Below are positions 7,378 to 14,792 of a DNA stretch of 58,697 nucleotides, one piece after another. The notes under the pieces were generated by a model that saw only the letters and a list, made by a program, of their open reading frames with translations, searched no databases and was not told where the DNA came from. Origin of the DNA: an uncultured Lentisphaerota bacterium (lineage in GTDB: Bacteria; Verrucomicrobiota; Lentisphaeria; Oligosphaerales; CAITYL01); contig CAITYL010000166.1 in NCBI GenBank assembly GCA_903896595.1, positions 1 to 58,697 of the forward strand, given 5' to 3'. The translations under genes were made by a program, and so were the position numbers. Position 1 is the first letter of the stretch; each line of letters begins with the position of its first letter.

Positions 7378-9402
7378 TCACGCCTTGCCGCCGTGCCAGG
7401 CCACGCCTTTGCGATCAGCCTGACCGAGCAGGATGAACGCGCGCAGCACCTCGCCGATGCTCCAGGCCTGGGCGATGCAGCCGTTGGGACGGAACGGCAT
7501 TTCCGCATCCACCACCTCGGAGACGGAACCGACCCCGGCCGCCGCCAAATGGTCGCGCCAAATATGCAGGAGCAACCGGACCAACTCCCGGGCGGGCTTG
7601 CTGTTGCGATGCACCCTGAGGTAAGCCTCGGTAAAGGCCCCCATCAGCCAGGGCCAAACCGTGCCTTGGTGATAAGCCTGGTCACGGTCACGGCCGGCCC
7701 CGGCGTAATGCTCGTGGTACCCCGGCGCCCCAGACTGCAAGGTGCGCAGGCCAAACGCGGTGGCCAAATACTTAGTCGCCTTTTCCATGATCGCCTCCTG
7801 CTGGAGACGTGTCAGCGGGGAATGGGGCAGGCTGACGGCAAAGATCTGATTCGGCCGCAGGCTGCGGTCCACCCCCTGGTCATTGACGACATCGGCCAAA
7901 TACCCGGCGTCCGCCAGCCAGAATTTTTGACGGAACGCGCGGGCTACGACCACCGGCGCCACCGGCGGGCTCCACGTCTTGTCGCGGAAGCTCTTCGCCA
8001 GCTCGGAACAAAAACACAACGCATTATACCACAAGGCATTGATCTCGACCGCATAGCCCCAGCGCGGCGTCACCGGCACGCCGTCGACGCGGGCGTCCAT
8101 CCAGGTGAGCTGGGTCTCCGGCGTGCCGGCCGCCAGCAAGCCGTCGGCATCCATCCGCAAGACCGGGTCGGCGCTGCCGGCGGCATAGCCATCGACAATG
8201 CGGCGCATCACCGGCCACAGGCGGTCACGAACCCGTTTCAAGTCGCCGCCGGCCAGCAGGTATTGCTGCACGCTCCAGAAAAACCACAGCGACGCGTCCA
8301 CCGAATTGTAGGAGGCGGACCCGTCCGGATTGATGTAATTGGGCAAAAACCCGCGCCGTTCCCGGGTGGTGAACGTCTCGAGAATGGCGAACCCCGCATC
8401 CAGCCGGCCGGCATGGAAGGCGACTCCGGGCAGCGCGATCATGGTGTCACGCCCCCAGTCCTCAAACCAGTGGTAACCGGCCAGGCACGCCGGCCGGTTG
8501 TCGGGGGTATGGATCAGCAATTGGCCGCCGGCCAGGATCAGCCGTTCCGTCACCGCCACCTCTTCGGGGCCGGGCGCCACGTCGTGCGCCAGATCGAGGG
8601 CGCACCGCCGCGCCTTCTGCCGGCGGTCCACCTCGTCCACCCACAGTTCCGCCAAATCCTCCACCGGCGCCGTGCCGGCGCTGACCAGCAGTTCGGCACC
8701 AGGCGTCAGTTCCAACTCGATCAAGGCGGGCACGAACAGATCTTCACGGAAAGGATAGCCGCGGTCACGCTCCTCCAAGTACTCAAAATCCCGGTACCAC
8801 ACGCCGGCGGGCGTCCACCGCATCGGCTGGGCGGCCTGGAAAAACAGGGACGGCATGCCGGCATACGGGGCCACCTGAAACCCGCCGGCGCACCCCTGGA
8901 CGGCGGCGGACACCGCGCCGTTTTCGCGCATCAGGTCATGAAACCGGCGATACGCCAGGAACGGCCGAAGGCGAAGGATCACGGGCGCCGCCGCCTCGTC
9001 CAGGGTGAACCGCAACAACACCGTGTCGCGCCCCTGAGGCATCAGCACGCTGCGGCGCAGGCAGCCGCCGGCCACGGCAAACGTCCAGGTCGGATACTCA
9101 GCCAGTTCGAAATCGACCAGCGGTGGCGGGGGCACCGGCACCAGCGCGCCGGGAAACTGGGTGCTGGTGAGCAGGATATCGCCGTCCGCCCCATGCACCG
9201 ATTCCTCAAACTTGCTCAGCAGCACATGGCGCCCGTGCGCCGGCGCCCCCAGATTGGCCACCAACAAACCGTGATATTTGCGGGTATGGCAATCGAGCAA
9301 CGTGCTTGAGGCATAGCCGCCCCGGCCGTTGGTCTCCAGCCATTCCCGATGCTGCAAGAAAGGGAGATTCCGGCAGTTTTCAGCCTTGAAGTGAATGTTC
9401 AT
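7378..9402 (-). CDS. Glycogen debranching enzyme (amylo-alpha-1,6-glucosidase type)
   Basis: A 674-residue cytoplasmic enzyme of the archaeal/bacterial amylo-1,6-glucosidase family (GH133 type), which removes alpha-1,6 branches from glycogen. The N-terminal domain begins with the family signature WLETNGRGGYASST and CHTRKYHGLLVANLG. The C-terminal alpha/alpha barrel contains HWFEDWGRDTMIALPG (about residue 307, with the acidic residues typical of the active site) and YHQGTVWPWLMGAFTEAY. Length is usual for the family. No signal peptide and no glycogen synthase or phosphorylase gene nearby. It is divergently transcribed from tolB. Confidence 0.9.
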   Translation of the reverse strand: MNIHFKAENCRNLPFLQHREWLETNGRGGYASSTLLDCHTRKYHGLLVANLGAPAHGRHVLLSKFEESVHGADGDILLTSTQFPGALVPVPPPPLVDFELAEYPTWTFAVAGGCLRRSVLMPQGRDTVLLRFTLDEAAAPVILRLRPFLAYRRFHDLMRENGAVSAAVQGCAGGFQVAPYAGMPSLFFQAAQPMRWTPAGVWYRDFEYLEERDRGYPFREDLFVPALIELELTPGAELLVSAGTAPVEDLAELWVDEVDRRQKARRCALDLAHDVAPGPEEVAVTERLILAGGQLLIHTPDNRPACLAGYHWFEDWGRDTMIALPGVAFHAGRLDAGFAILETFTTRERRGFLPNYINPDGSASYNSVDASLWFFWSVQQYLLAGGDLKRVRDRLWPVMRRIVDGYAAGSADPVLRMDADGLLAAGTPETQLTWMDARVDGVPVTPRWGYAVEINALWYNALCFCSELAKSFRDKTWSPPVAPVVVARAFRQKFWLADAGYLADVVNDQGVDRSLRPNQIFAVSLPHSPLTRLQQEAIMEKATKYLATAFGLRTLQSGAPGYHEHYAGAGRDRDQAYHQGTVWPWLMGAFTEAYLRVHRNSKPARELVRLLLHIWRDHLAAAGVGSVSEVVDAEMPFRPNGCIAQAWSIGEVLRAFILLGQADRKGVAWHGGKA

Positions 9403-9616
9403 AACGGCGTCAACGGATTCAGATGAACGGTTTCGGTTCTAGAATTCCCGACGGCCATCCTGTGCGGGCCTAGCATTTCCAAATATACTCCGTCCAGCGC
9501 CTAGGCGAAGCAACGACGCGAAGGAACCGCAAAACCGCAATGGGGCACTTGAACTCGCCGGGGATGGCGTCATGTTGCAGAGCACTTTCATTGCGTGGGT
9601 TTAGGAGTTTGTCACG

Positions 9617-10804
9617 ATGCATCCGTTGTTCAGCCGTGTTGCCGCCGCCGTCCTGGTCCTGACCGTCATCAGTGGCGCGGCTTCCGCGCAAGTCACCGTC
9701 CGCAAGAGCGCGACCAATGGCAATCCCGGGTTGTGCCTGGTGGATTATCAGGGGCCCGCCAGCGGACAGCAGCGCCTGCTCAAGGTCATCACCCAGTCCG
9801 ACTGGTTTACCGTCCAGCCCACCTCCGCCGGCGCCCTCTACCGGCTGAAGGCCCGTTACAGTCCGGGCAGCCTTGACCTGGAACTGGCCACCGGGGCCGG
9901 GGCCGCCGTACGGGTTCACCAGAGCTCAACCACGCCGGAAGGGGCGATTTACAAAGGCGTCGACGCACTCATCCAGAAGGTGTTCAATACGCCCGGCCCC
10001 TGTGCGTCCTCGATCGCCTTTGTCAATGGCACGGGTATGCGCAAGGAAATCTTCACCTGCCTCTTTGACGGCACGGGGGGACGGCAGGTCACCACCAACC
10101 AGAGCATTTCCACGGAACCGTCGTGGGGGCCCCGCGGCACCTCACTGGTCTACACCCTGTATCAGGGCTGTTTCACGGACGTGGTGCTGGCCGACCTGGT
10201 CAATCACCGGCAGCGCCGGATTTCCGAATTCCCCGGTCTCAACGCCAGCGCCGACCTGTCGCCCGACGGCGCCTGGGTGGCGCTCTGCCTGAGCCGTGAC
10301 CGCATGGTGGATTTGTACGTGATGCGCCTGCAGGACCGCGCGCTGCGCCGGCTGACCCGCGATGTGTCGGTCGACTCGTCGCCCTGCTGGTCTCCGGATG
10401 GCCGCACCATCTGCTTTGTCTCCGACCGCGCCGGCCGGCCCAACCTCTACCTCATCTCTGCGGCGGGCGGCACGCCGCGGCGGCTGTTGAACACGGCGGC
10501 CGAAACCGTGTCCCCGGCCTGGTCGCACGTCTCCAACAAGATCTGTTTTGCCACCCGCGGTTTCGGCGGGGAGTACGCCCTGGGCCTGGTGGATTATGGC
10601 AAGGGCGGACGCGCCATGCAGCCCGTGATCACCAACGGCCGCTGGGAGGCGCCGTCGTGGGCGCCGGACGGTCGTCACGTGGTGGCCGCGCGCAAGGGCG
10701 GCAAGGCGCGTGATCTGTGCATTGTGGACACCTGGTTCGGCACCGTGCTACCCGTCACCCGGGCCGGCAACTACTCGCTGCCCTCCTGGTCGCCAGCGCA
10801 GTAA
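9617..10804 (+). CDS. tolB: TolB-like periplasmic beta-propeller protein
   Basis: A 395-residue exported protein with a signal peptide (about 1-25, cut after ASA). An N-terminal TolB domain (about 26-125) is followed by a beta-propeller of TolB/WD40-type blades: EPSWGPRGTSLVYT, SADLSPDGAWVALCLSRD, SSPCWSPDGRTICFVSDR, APSWAPDGRHVVAARKGG. TolB is the periplasmic part of the Tol-Pal envelope system. No tolA, tolQ, tolR or pal gene is adjacent, so it is an isolated member here. TAGGAG about eight bases before the ATG supports the start. It ends convergently with xseB. Confidence 0.8.
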   Translation: MHPLFSRVAAAVLVLTVISGAASAQVTVRKSATNGNPGLCLVDYQGPASGQQRLLKVITQSDWFTVQPTSAGALYRLKARYSPGSLDLELATGAGAAVRVHQSSTTPEGAIYKGVDALIQKVFNTPGPCASSIAFVNGTGMRKEIFTCLFDGTGGRQVTTNQSISTEPSWGPRGTSLVYTLYQGCFTDVVLADLVNHRQRRISEFPGLNASADLSPDGAWVALCLSRDRMVDLYVMRLQDRALRRLTRDVSVDSSPCWSPDGRTICFVSDRAGRPNLYLISAAGGTPRRLLNTAAETVSPAWSHVSNKICFATRGFGGEYALGLVDYGKGGRAMQPVITNGRWEAPSWAPDGRHVVAARKGGKARDLCIVDTWFGTVLPVTRAGNYSLPSWSPAQ

Positions 10805-10810
10805 CGGGGA

Positions 10811-10902
10811 AGACTGAAGCGTTTTAGGCTGAAGGCTGAAGGTAATCCACTGAGAGTAATGGGGTTATTTCCTTCAGCCTAATAGTCTTCAGCCTTCAGC
10901 CT
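10811..10902. repeat. Inverted TTCAGCC-word repeat between convergent genes
   Basis: TTAGGCTGAAGG (10824-10835) pairs exactly with CCTTCAGCCTAA (10871-10882). A longer alternative pairs 10826-10842 with 10886-10902. It lies between the tolB stop and the xseB stop and could act as a bidirectional terminator, although it lacks a clean T run. The last codons of xseB lie inside it. Confidence 0.55.
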
Positions 10903-11155
10903 GGTGCGACGACGGCGTGTCGGCGAACGTCCCCCACTCGGGGGCATCGGGATTTTTCTGCAGGAGAATCTCGATTTTCTTCTCGGCCTCGCCCAGTTTT
11001 TTGGCGCAATAGGCCGACAATTCCATGCCTTCGGTGTACTTCTTCAGGGACTCTTCCAGGCTGACCCGGCCGCCCTCCAGTTCGCCGACCACGGCCTCAA
11101 GCCGGGCCAGCGCCTTCTCGAATCCGGGTTCCGCCTGGGCATCTTTGGCTGGCAT
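10889..11155 (-). CDS. xseB: Exodeoxyribonuclease VII small subunit
   Basis: An 88-residue XseB, the small subunit of exonuclease VII, which degrades single-stranded DNA with XseA. The family core is clear: FEKALARLEAVVGELEGG, SLEESLKKYTEGMELSAYC, KKLGEAEKKIEIL. AAAGGAG upstream of the ATG supports the start. It follows xseA on the same strand with a 39-bp gap, so the two probably form one operon. The C-terminal tail (SSHQAEG) is encoded by an intergenic-type word repeat, suggesting the stop has moved into repeat DNA. Confidence 0.92.
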   Translation of the reverse strand: MPAKDAQAEPGFEKALARLEAVVGELEGGRVSLEESLKKYTEGMELSAYCAKKLGEAEKKIEILLQKNPDAPEWGTFADTPSSHQAEG

Positions 11156-11194
11156 GGGATGACTCCTTTTAATCCACCTTAATTACGTTCCCGA

Positions 11195-12418
11195 TCAGTT
11201 ATCGCGCTTGCCGGTGACCATCAGTTCCAGTTCGCCCTCGGCGAGGACCCCGCGCAGCCGGCCGCCGAGGGGGACCGCCGCCGCCGCGGTCACAGCGGGG
11301 CCGTCCCCGGGCAACAGGATGGCATAACCGCGCCGCAGTACATTCCGCGGATTAAGGGCGGTCAACTGACCGTTGGCGCGGCCGAGGCGGTTCCGGGCGC
11401 GTTCCACGCCCTGGCGCATGGCCAAGGCCAAACGCGTGCTCAGATCATCGACCCGTTGCTGGTACATGCGGATCAAATGGGCCGGTTCGCGGAACACGGG
11501 GTGTCCGGCCGCCCGTTGCAGCCGTTCGCGCAAGCGGGCCAGTTCGAGCGTCAAGGCCGCCGCCAGCCGCCGCCGCAACTGCGTGAGCCGTTCTTGCAGT
11601 TCCGCCTTGCGCCCGATCACCAGTTCGGCGGCGGCCGTCGGCGTCGGCGAGCGCACATCGGCCACAAAATCGCAGATGGTGAAGTCGACCTCGTGCCCCA
11701 CGGCACTGACCACCGGAATGGCCGAGGCGGCCACCGCCCGGGCCAGCGCCTCGTCGTTGAACGGCCACAAGTCTTCCAGGCTGCCGCCGCCGCGGGTGAT
11801 GATGATGACATCGCACGCCTTGGCCGCATTGAAAAAGGCCAGTCCCCGCCGCAGCTCGCCAGCCGCCGCCTCGCCCTGCACGGCGGCCGGATAGATGCGG
11901 ACATGGCAGTTGGCGAAACGCTGCCCCAGCACCTTGAGGAAATCGTGAATGGCCGCACCTTGGGGCGAGGTGATCACCCCGATCACCCGCGGCAGGGCTG
12001 GCAAGGGCCGCTTGCGCTCGGGATCAAACAACCCCTCCGTTTGCAGACGGCGCTTCAATTCCTCGTACCGCTGCTGCAGGGCACCCAACCCTTTGGCCCG
12101 CAGGCGCTCCGCCACCAGCTGATACTGGCCGCGGGGCTCGTAGACCGTCAACCGGCCGAACACCTCCACCGCCTGGCCGTCTTTCATGCCCGCCTGCCGC
12201 GCCGCGGCCGCGCCGCGGAAAAAGACCACCGCCAGTTGACTGCGGGCGTCTTTGAGAGTGAAATAGACATGCCCGGAACTGTGAATGACCAGATTACTGA
12301 TCTCACCGCCCACCCAGAACGGCTGAAAACTGCCTTCCAGCAGGTCGCGGAGCATCCGGTTCAAGTCCGAGACATTCCAAATGATCGCCGCGGGTTCACC
12401 GCCTTCAGCCGCACTCAT
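11195..12418 (-). CDS. xseA: Exodeoxyribonuclease VII large subunit
   Basis: A 407-residue XseA, the catalytic subunit of exonuclease VII. The N-terminal OB-fold (about 10-110) contains FWVGGEISNLVIHSSGHVYF and TLKDARSQLAVVFF. The catalytic region contains LPRVIGVITSPQGAAIHDFL, DVIIITRGGGSLEDLWPFND and VVSAVGHEVDFTICDFVAD, all conserved in the family. A helical region follows, then a C-terminal segment LRRGYAILLPGDGP. Length is slightly below the E. coli enzyme (456). It lies upstream of xseB in the same transcription unit. Confidence 0.94.
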   Translation of the reverse strand: MSAAEGGEPAAIIWNVSDLNRMLRDLLEGSFQPFWVGGEISNLVIHSSGHVYFTLKDARSQLAVVFFRGAAAARQAGMKDGQAVEVFGRLTVYEPRGQYQLVAERLRAKGLGALQQRYEELKRRLQTEGLFDPERKRPLPALPRVIGVITSPQGAAIHDFLKVLGQRFANCHVRIYPAAVQGEAAAGELRRGLAFFNAAKACDVIIITRGGGSLEDLWPFNDEALARAVAASAIPVVSAVGHEVDFTICDFVADVRSPTPTAAAELVIGRKAELQERLTQLRRRLAAALTLELARLRERLQRAAGHPVFREPAHLIRMYQQRVDDLSTRLALAMRQGVERARNRLGRANGQLTALNPRNVLRRGYAILLPGDGPAVTAAAAVPLGGRLRGVLAEGELELMVTGKRDN

Positions 12419-12465
12419 GAAATTGGCCCTCGTTGTGCCCCATCAACGCCGTAATGTAAAGCCAC

Positions 12466-12502
12466 AATAAAAAAGACGGCGCCACGGGAATGGCGCCGTC
12501 TT
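12466..12502 (-). terminator. Rho-independent terminator of the 12533-13093 gene
   Basis: AAGACGGCGCC (12473-12483) and GGCGCCGTCTT (12492-12502) form a perfect 11-bp stem around an eight-base loop. On the minus strand it is followed by TTTTTTATTG. It lies 31 bp downstream of the stop of the exported helical protein. Confidence 0.88.
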
Positions 12503-12532
12503 CTGGTTAATGAGTCACAGGTGGCTCAACCG

Positions 12533-13093
12533 TCACTTCGCCGGAGCCGGCGGGGGCGGGGGCGCGACCGGGGTGGCGCCGGCGGGCGCCCGTTTCATGC
12601 CGCCCATCGGCGTCATGCTGGGCCGAAGCTGCTCACGCAGAGCCGCCAGTTTTGCATAAAGATCCTTGAGTTCCGGGTCTTTGTCCGCCAAAACGCTGTT
12701 GCGCTTCGCTTGCAGCGCGGCCTGCCGGGCGCGGACTTCCGCCTGGAAGGCCTTGACCTCGGCTTCCACCACTTTAAGCTGTTCCTTGATCGACGGATCC
12801 TTGTCCATCAAGGCCGCTTCCTTGGCCTTGATGTTGTTCCGGAGTTCCTGCATCTGCAGGAAGGCGGGCGGCATGCCCTCGGAGCTGCCCGACATGGCGG
12901 CTTCCATGCGCGGCCCACCCTTCATGGCCGGGGCGGTGGTATGCACGTGCCCCGCCGCGGCTTCCGCCTCGACGGCCACCGGAGCGGCGGGGGCGGCCGC
13001 GGGGGAGGCGGCCTTGTCTTCAGCGGCCGCCGTCAACGTCAGCGCGGCGCCAACGCCCATTCCAAAGGTCATCAGTTTCAAGGTGCGATTCAT
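12533..13093 (-). CDS. Small exported helical protein, function unknown
   Basis: A 186-residue protein starting at MNRTLKLM (13093); the longer upstream open frame lacks coding character. The signal peptide (about 1-24) is followed by an Ala/Pro/Val-rich stretch, then a charged helical and probably coiled-coil region (NNIKAKEAALMDKDPSIKEQ, LKVVEAEVKAFQAEVRARQA, LKDLYAKLAALREQL) and an Ala/Pro tail. I do not recognise a family. The helical part resembles periplasmic coiled-coil or Spy-like proteins only in general character. It has its own terminator and no operon partner. Confidence 0.6.
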   Translation of the reverse strand: MNRTLKLMTFGMGVGAALTLTAAAEDKAASPAAAPAAPVAVEAEAAAGHVHTTAPAMKGGPRMEAAMSGSSEGMPPAFLQMQELRNNIKAKEAALMDKDPSIKEQLKVVEAEVKAFQAEVRARQAALQAKRNSVLADKDPELKDLYAKLAALREQLRPSMTPMGGMKRAPAGATPVAPPPPPAPAK

Positions 13094-13236
13094 CTTGGCA
13101 AGGCTCCCATTTATGGTTCTGGTTCGGTTTGGCTGGCGTTGCAACGCCAACACGTAGTGGTAACGGCGCGGCTCAATATAGATGCCCACGCCCATCAAAC
13201 AAGACCCCGAATTCTCCGCTTGGTTCCCAATGCGCA

Positions 13237-14715
13237 TTACAGGCGCTTGGCCGCCACCGGGGCGGCGGGACCGCCCCAATGAATAAACCACAGGGCGCGC
13301 CCGGTCCTCTGTCCCGCTTGCCGGCCCCAGCCGACCAGCCCGGTCAGCAACTGCCACTCGTAACCATCAGGCGCCACCCGATAGTTGAAGATCGGAAACA
13401 GTGCGCATTTGCGCGTCCGTTCCGCGTCATGATGATACTGGGCCATCCCCCACAACAGGTCATGATAGGCGGTGCCGGCCCGAAAATCCCAGGAATACAG
13501 GGTCCACAACGGAGCCCACGTCCGGTAAATCACGGCCGGCCCGCTGGCGGGCCACAGCGCCAGAACGCGCAAACGCGCCGTCTCCGATTCGTGCTCAAAC
13601 CGCCACAGCGGCCACACCTGATGATGCCAGGCCACGGGCTGCCCTTTCTCCCGGACCGTTTCCTTCCAAAACACCGGCATCACCCCGGTATACTCACGCT
13701 CGCGATTGCCTTCGGGCGCCCGCCACCAGTGGACCAGTGGCCAGGCCGCGTAATGTGTCTCGCGCACCGGCGACTGCGTGGCGCCGTAAAACGGCCACAC
13801 ATGCAGGGCGGTCTCCTTGCCGAACCGCGATTCTTCGCTGGCCGTCCGGTAAAACGGCCAGGGGCAGCGGAAATAGCGCATCGTCTCCGATTCACCGCCA
13901 CTGAAGAACGGCCAAAGCACCGTCCAGGAATGGCCGGTCTCTTTGCCTTCTTTATCATACTGGTGCTGGCCGCCGCACACGGGAAACAGCATCCAGCCAT
14001 CGCCCCGGCGGCCCGTGCGCGGCGAGGGAAACTGTTCGACTTGGTTCCAAAACGGCCACAGCACATACGTTCGTTTTTGCCGGGCATCCTGGGTGCGGCC
14101 ATAAAAGGGGAAGACCCGCCGCTTGTCCACCTGATTGGCACCTTGCGCCTGGCCAAAAATGGGCCACAGCCAGCAGGTCGAGGTCACGCCATTCTTGTCC
14201 GTGGCGACATAAATCGGGAACATCCAAAACGTCACATGGTCGAACCCCAGCCAATCGCCAATGGTGCCGCCGATGGGAAACACGGCCCAATACGGCTGGC
14301 CGCCGCTGTCACGCCCGCTGAACCAAATCGGCAGCAACCACCACCGCTCCCGACTGGCCGAATCCAAAGGATCGAGACGAGAGTGCAGGAACGGCGTTAC
14401 CCACTGATAGGCGCCGTCGCCCTGCCGGCGGCCAAAGGCGAGGGGCCACAACACCTCCCAGCCCCGCGACTGATAGTCGTCCGGGGCCCCCTGAAACGCC
14501 GTAAAAAACGGACGCGCGACCGCCTCTTCCCGATACGGCCCACCTGGCGCCGGCAGATCTTGAAAGAACGGACCCAACGCACGCCAGCCGTCACCGTTGA
14601 CCTCAGGCGCCGTCTCCCACAGGGGTGCCCCCTCGAAGGCGGACGCCGGGGGCGGCACCGCCAGGCCGGCCGCCAACACGGACAAACCCCAACAGATCGT
14701 CGCCGTCACCCGCAT
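13237..14715 (-). CDS. Exported protein with ~17 aromatic-Pro-aromatic repeats
   Basis: A 492-residue protein with a signal peptide (about 1-27, cut near ASA-FEG). GGAGAGG lies eight bases before the ATG at 14715; a GTG six bases further up is too close to it. The mature protein is built from repeats, roughly every 25-30 residues, centred on a hydrophobic-W/F-P-hydrophobic-aromatic motif: LWPLAF, LLPIWF, VFPIGG, MFPIYV, LWPIFG, VFPFYG, LWPFWN, LFPVCG, LWPFFS, PWPFYR, VWPFYG, AWPLVH, VMPVFW, VWPLWR, LFPIFN. Each is followed by a charged or Gly turn, suggesting a repetitive beta structure. I do not recognise a family. A surface or outer-membrane location is inference. Confidence 0.65.
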   Translation of the reverse strand: MRVTATICWGLSVLAAGLAVPPPASAFEGAPLWETAPEVNGDGWRALGPFFQDLPAPGGPYREEAVARPFFTAFQGAPDDYQSRGWEVLWPLAFGRRQGDGAYQWVTPFLHSRLDPLDSASRERWWLLPIWFSGRDSGGQPYWAVFPIGGTIGDWLGFDHVTFWMFPIYVATDKNGVTSTCWLWPIFGQAQGANQVDKRRVFPFYGRTQDARQKRTYVLWPFWNQVEQFPSPRTGRRGDGWMLFPVCGGQHQYDKEGKETGHSWTVLWPFFSGGESETMRYFRCPWPFYRTASEESRFGKETALHVWPFYGATQSPVRETHYAAWPLVHWWRAPEGNREREYTGVMPVFWKETVREKGQPVAWHHQVWPLWRFEHESETARLRVLALWPASGPAVIYRTWAPLWTLYSWDFRAGTAYHDLLWGMAQYHHDAERTRKCALFPIFNYRVAPDGYEWQLLTGLVGWGRQAGQRTGRALWFIHWGGPAAPVAAKRL

Positions 14716-14792
14716 ATTCACAACCTCTCCATCGCCTACTCGTAAAAACCGCGCTAGATTACATATTCAAACATACCCGGCCCCATGCCCCG

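Noticed and set aside
7300..9309. 669-codon open frame opposite the debranching enzyme gene
   Set aside because: The antisense frame is open because of the high GC third positions; its product has no domain character, while the minus strand shows a full enzyme.
13129..14745. 538-codon open frame opposite the WPF-repeat protein
   Set aside because: The minus-strand frame has a signal peptide, ribosome site and regular repeats; the plus frame has none.
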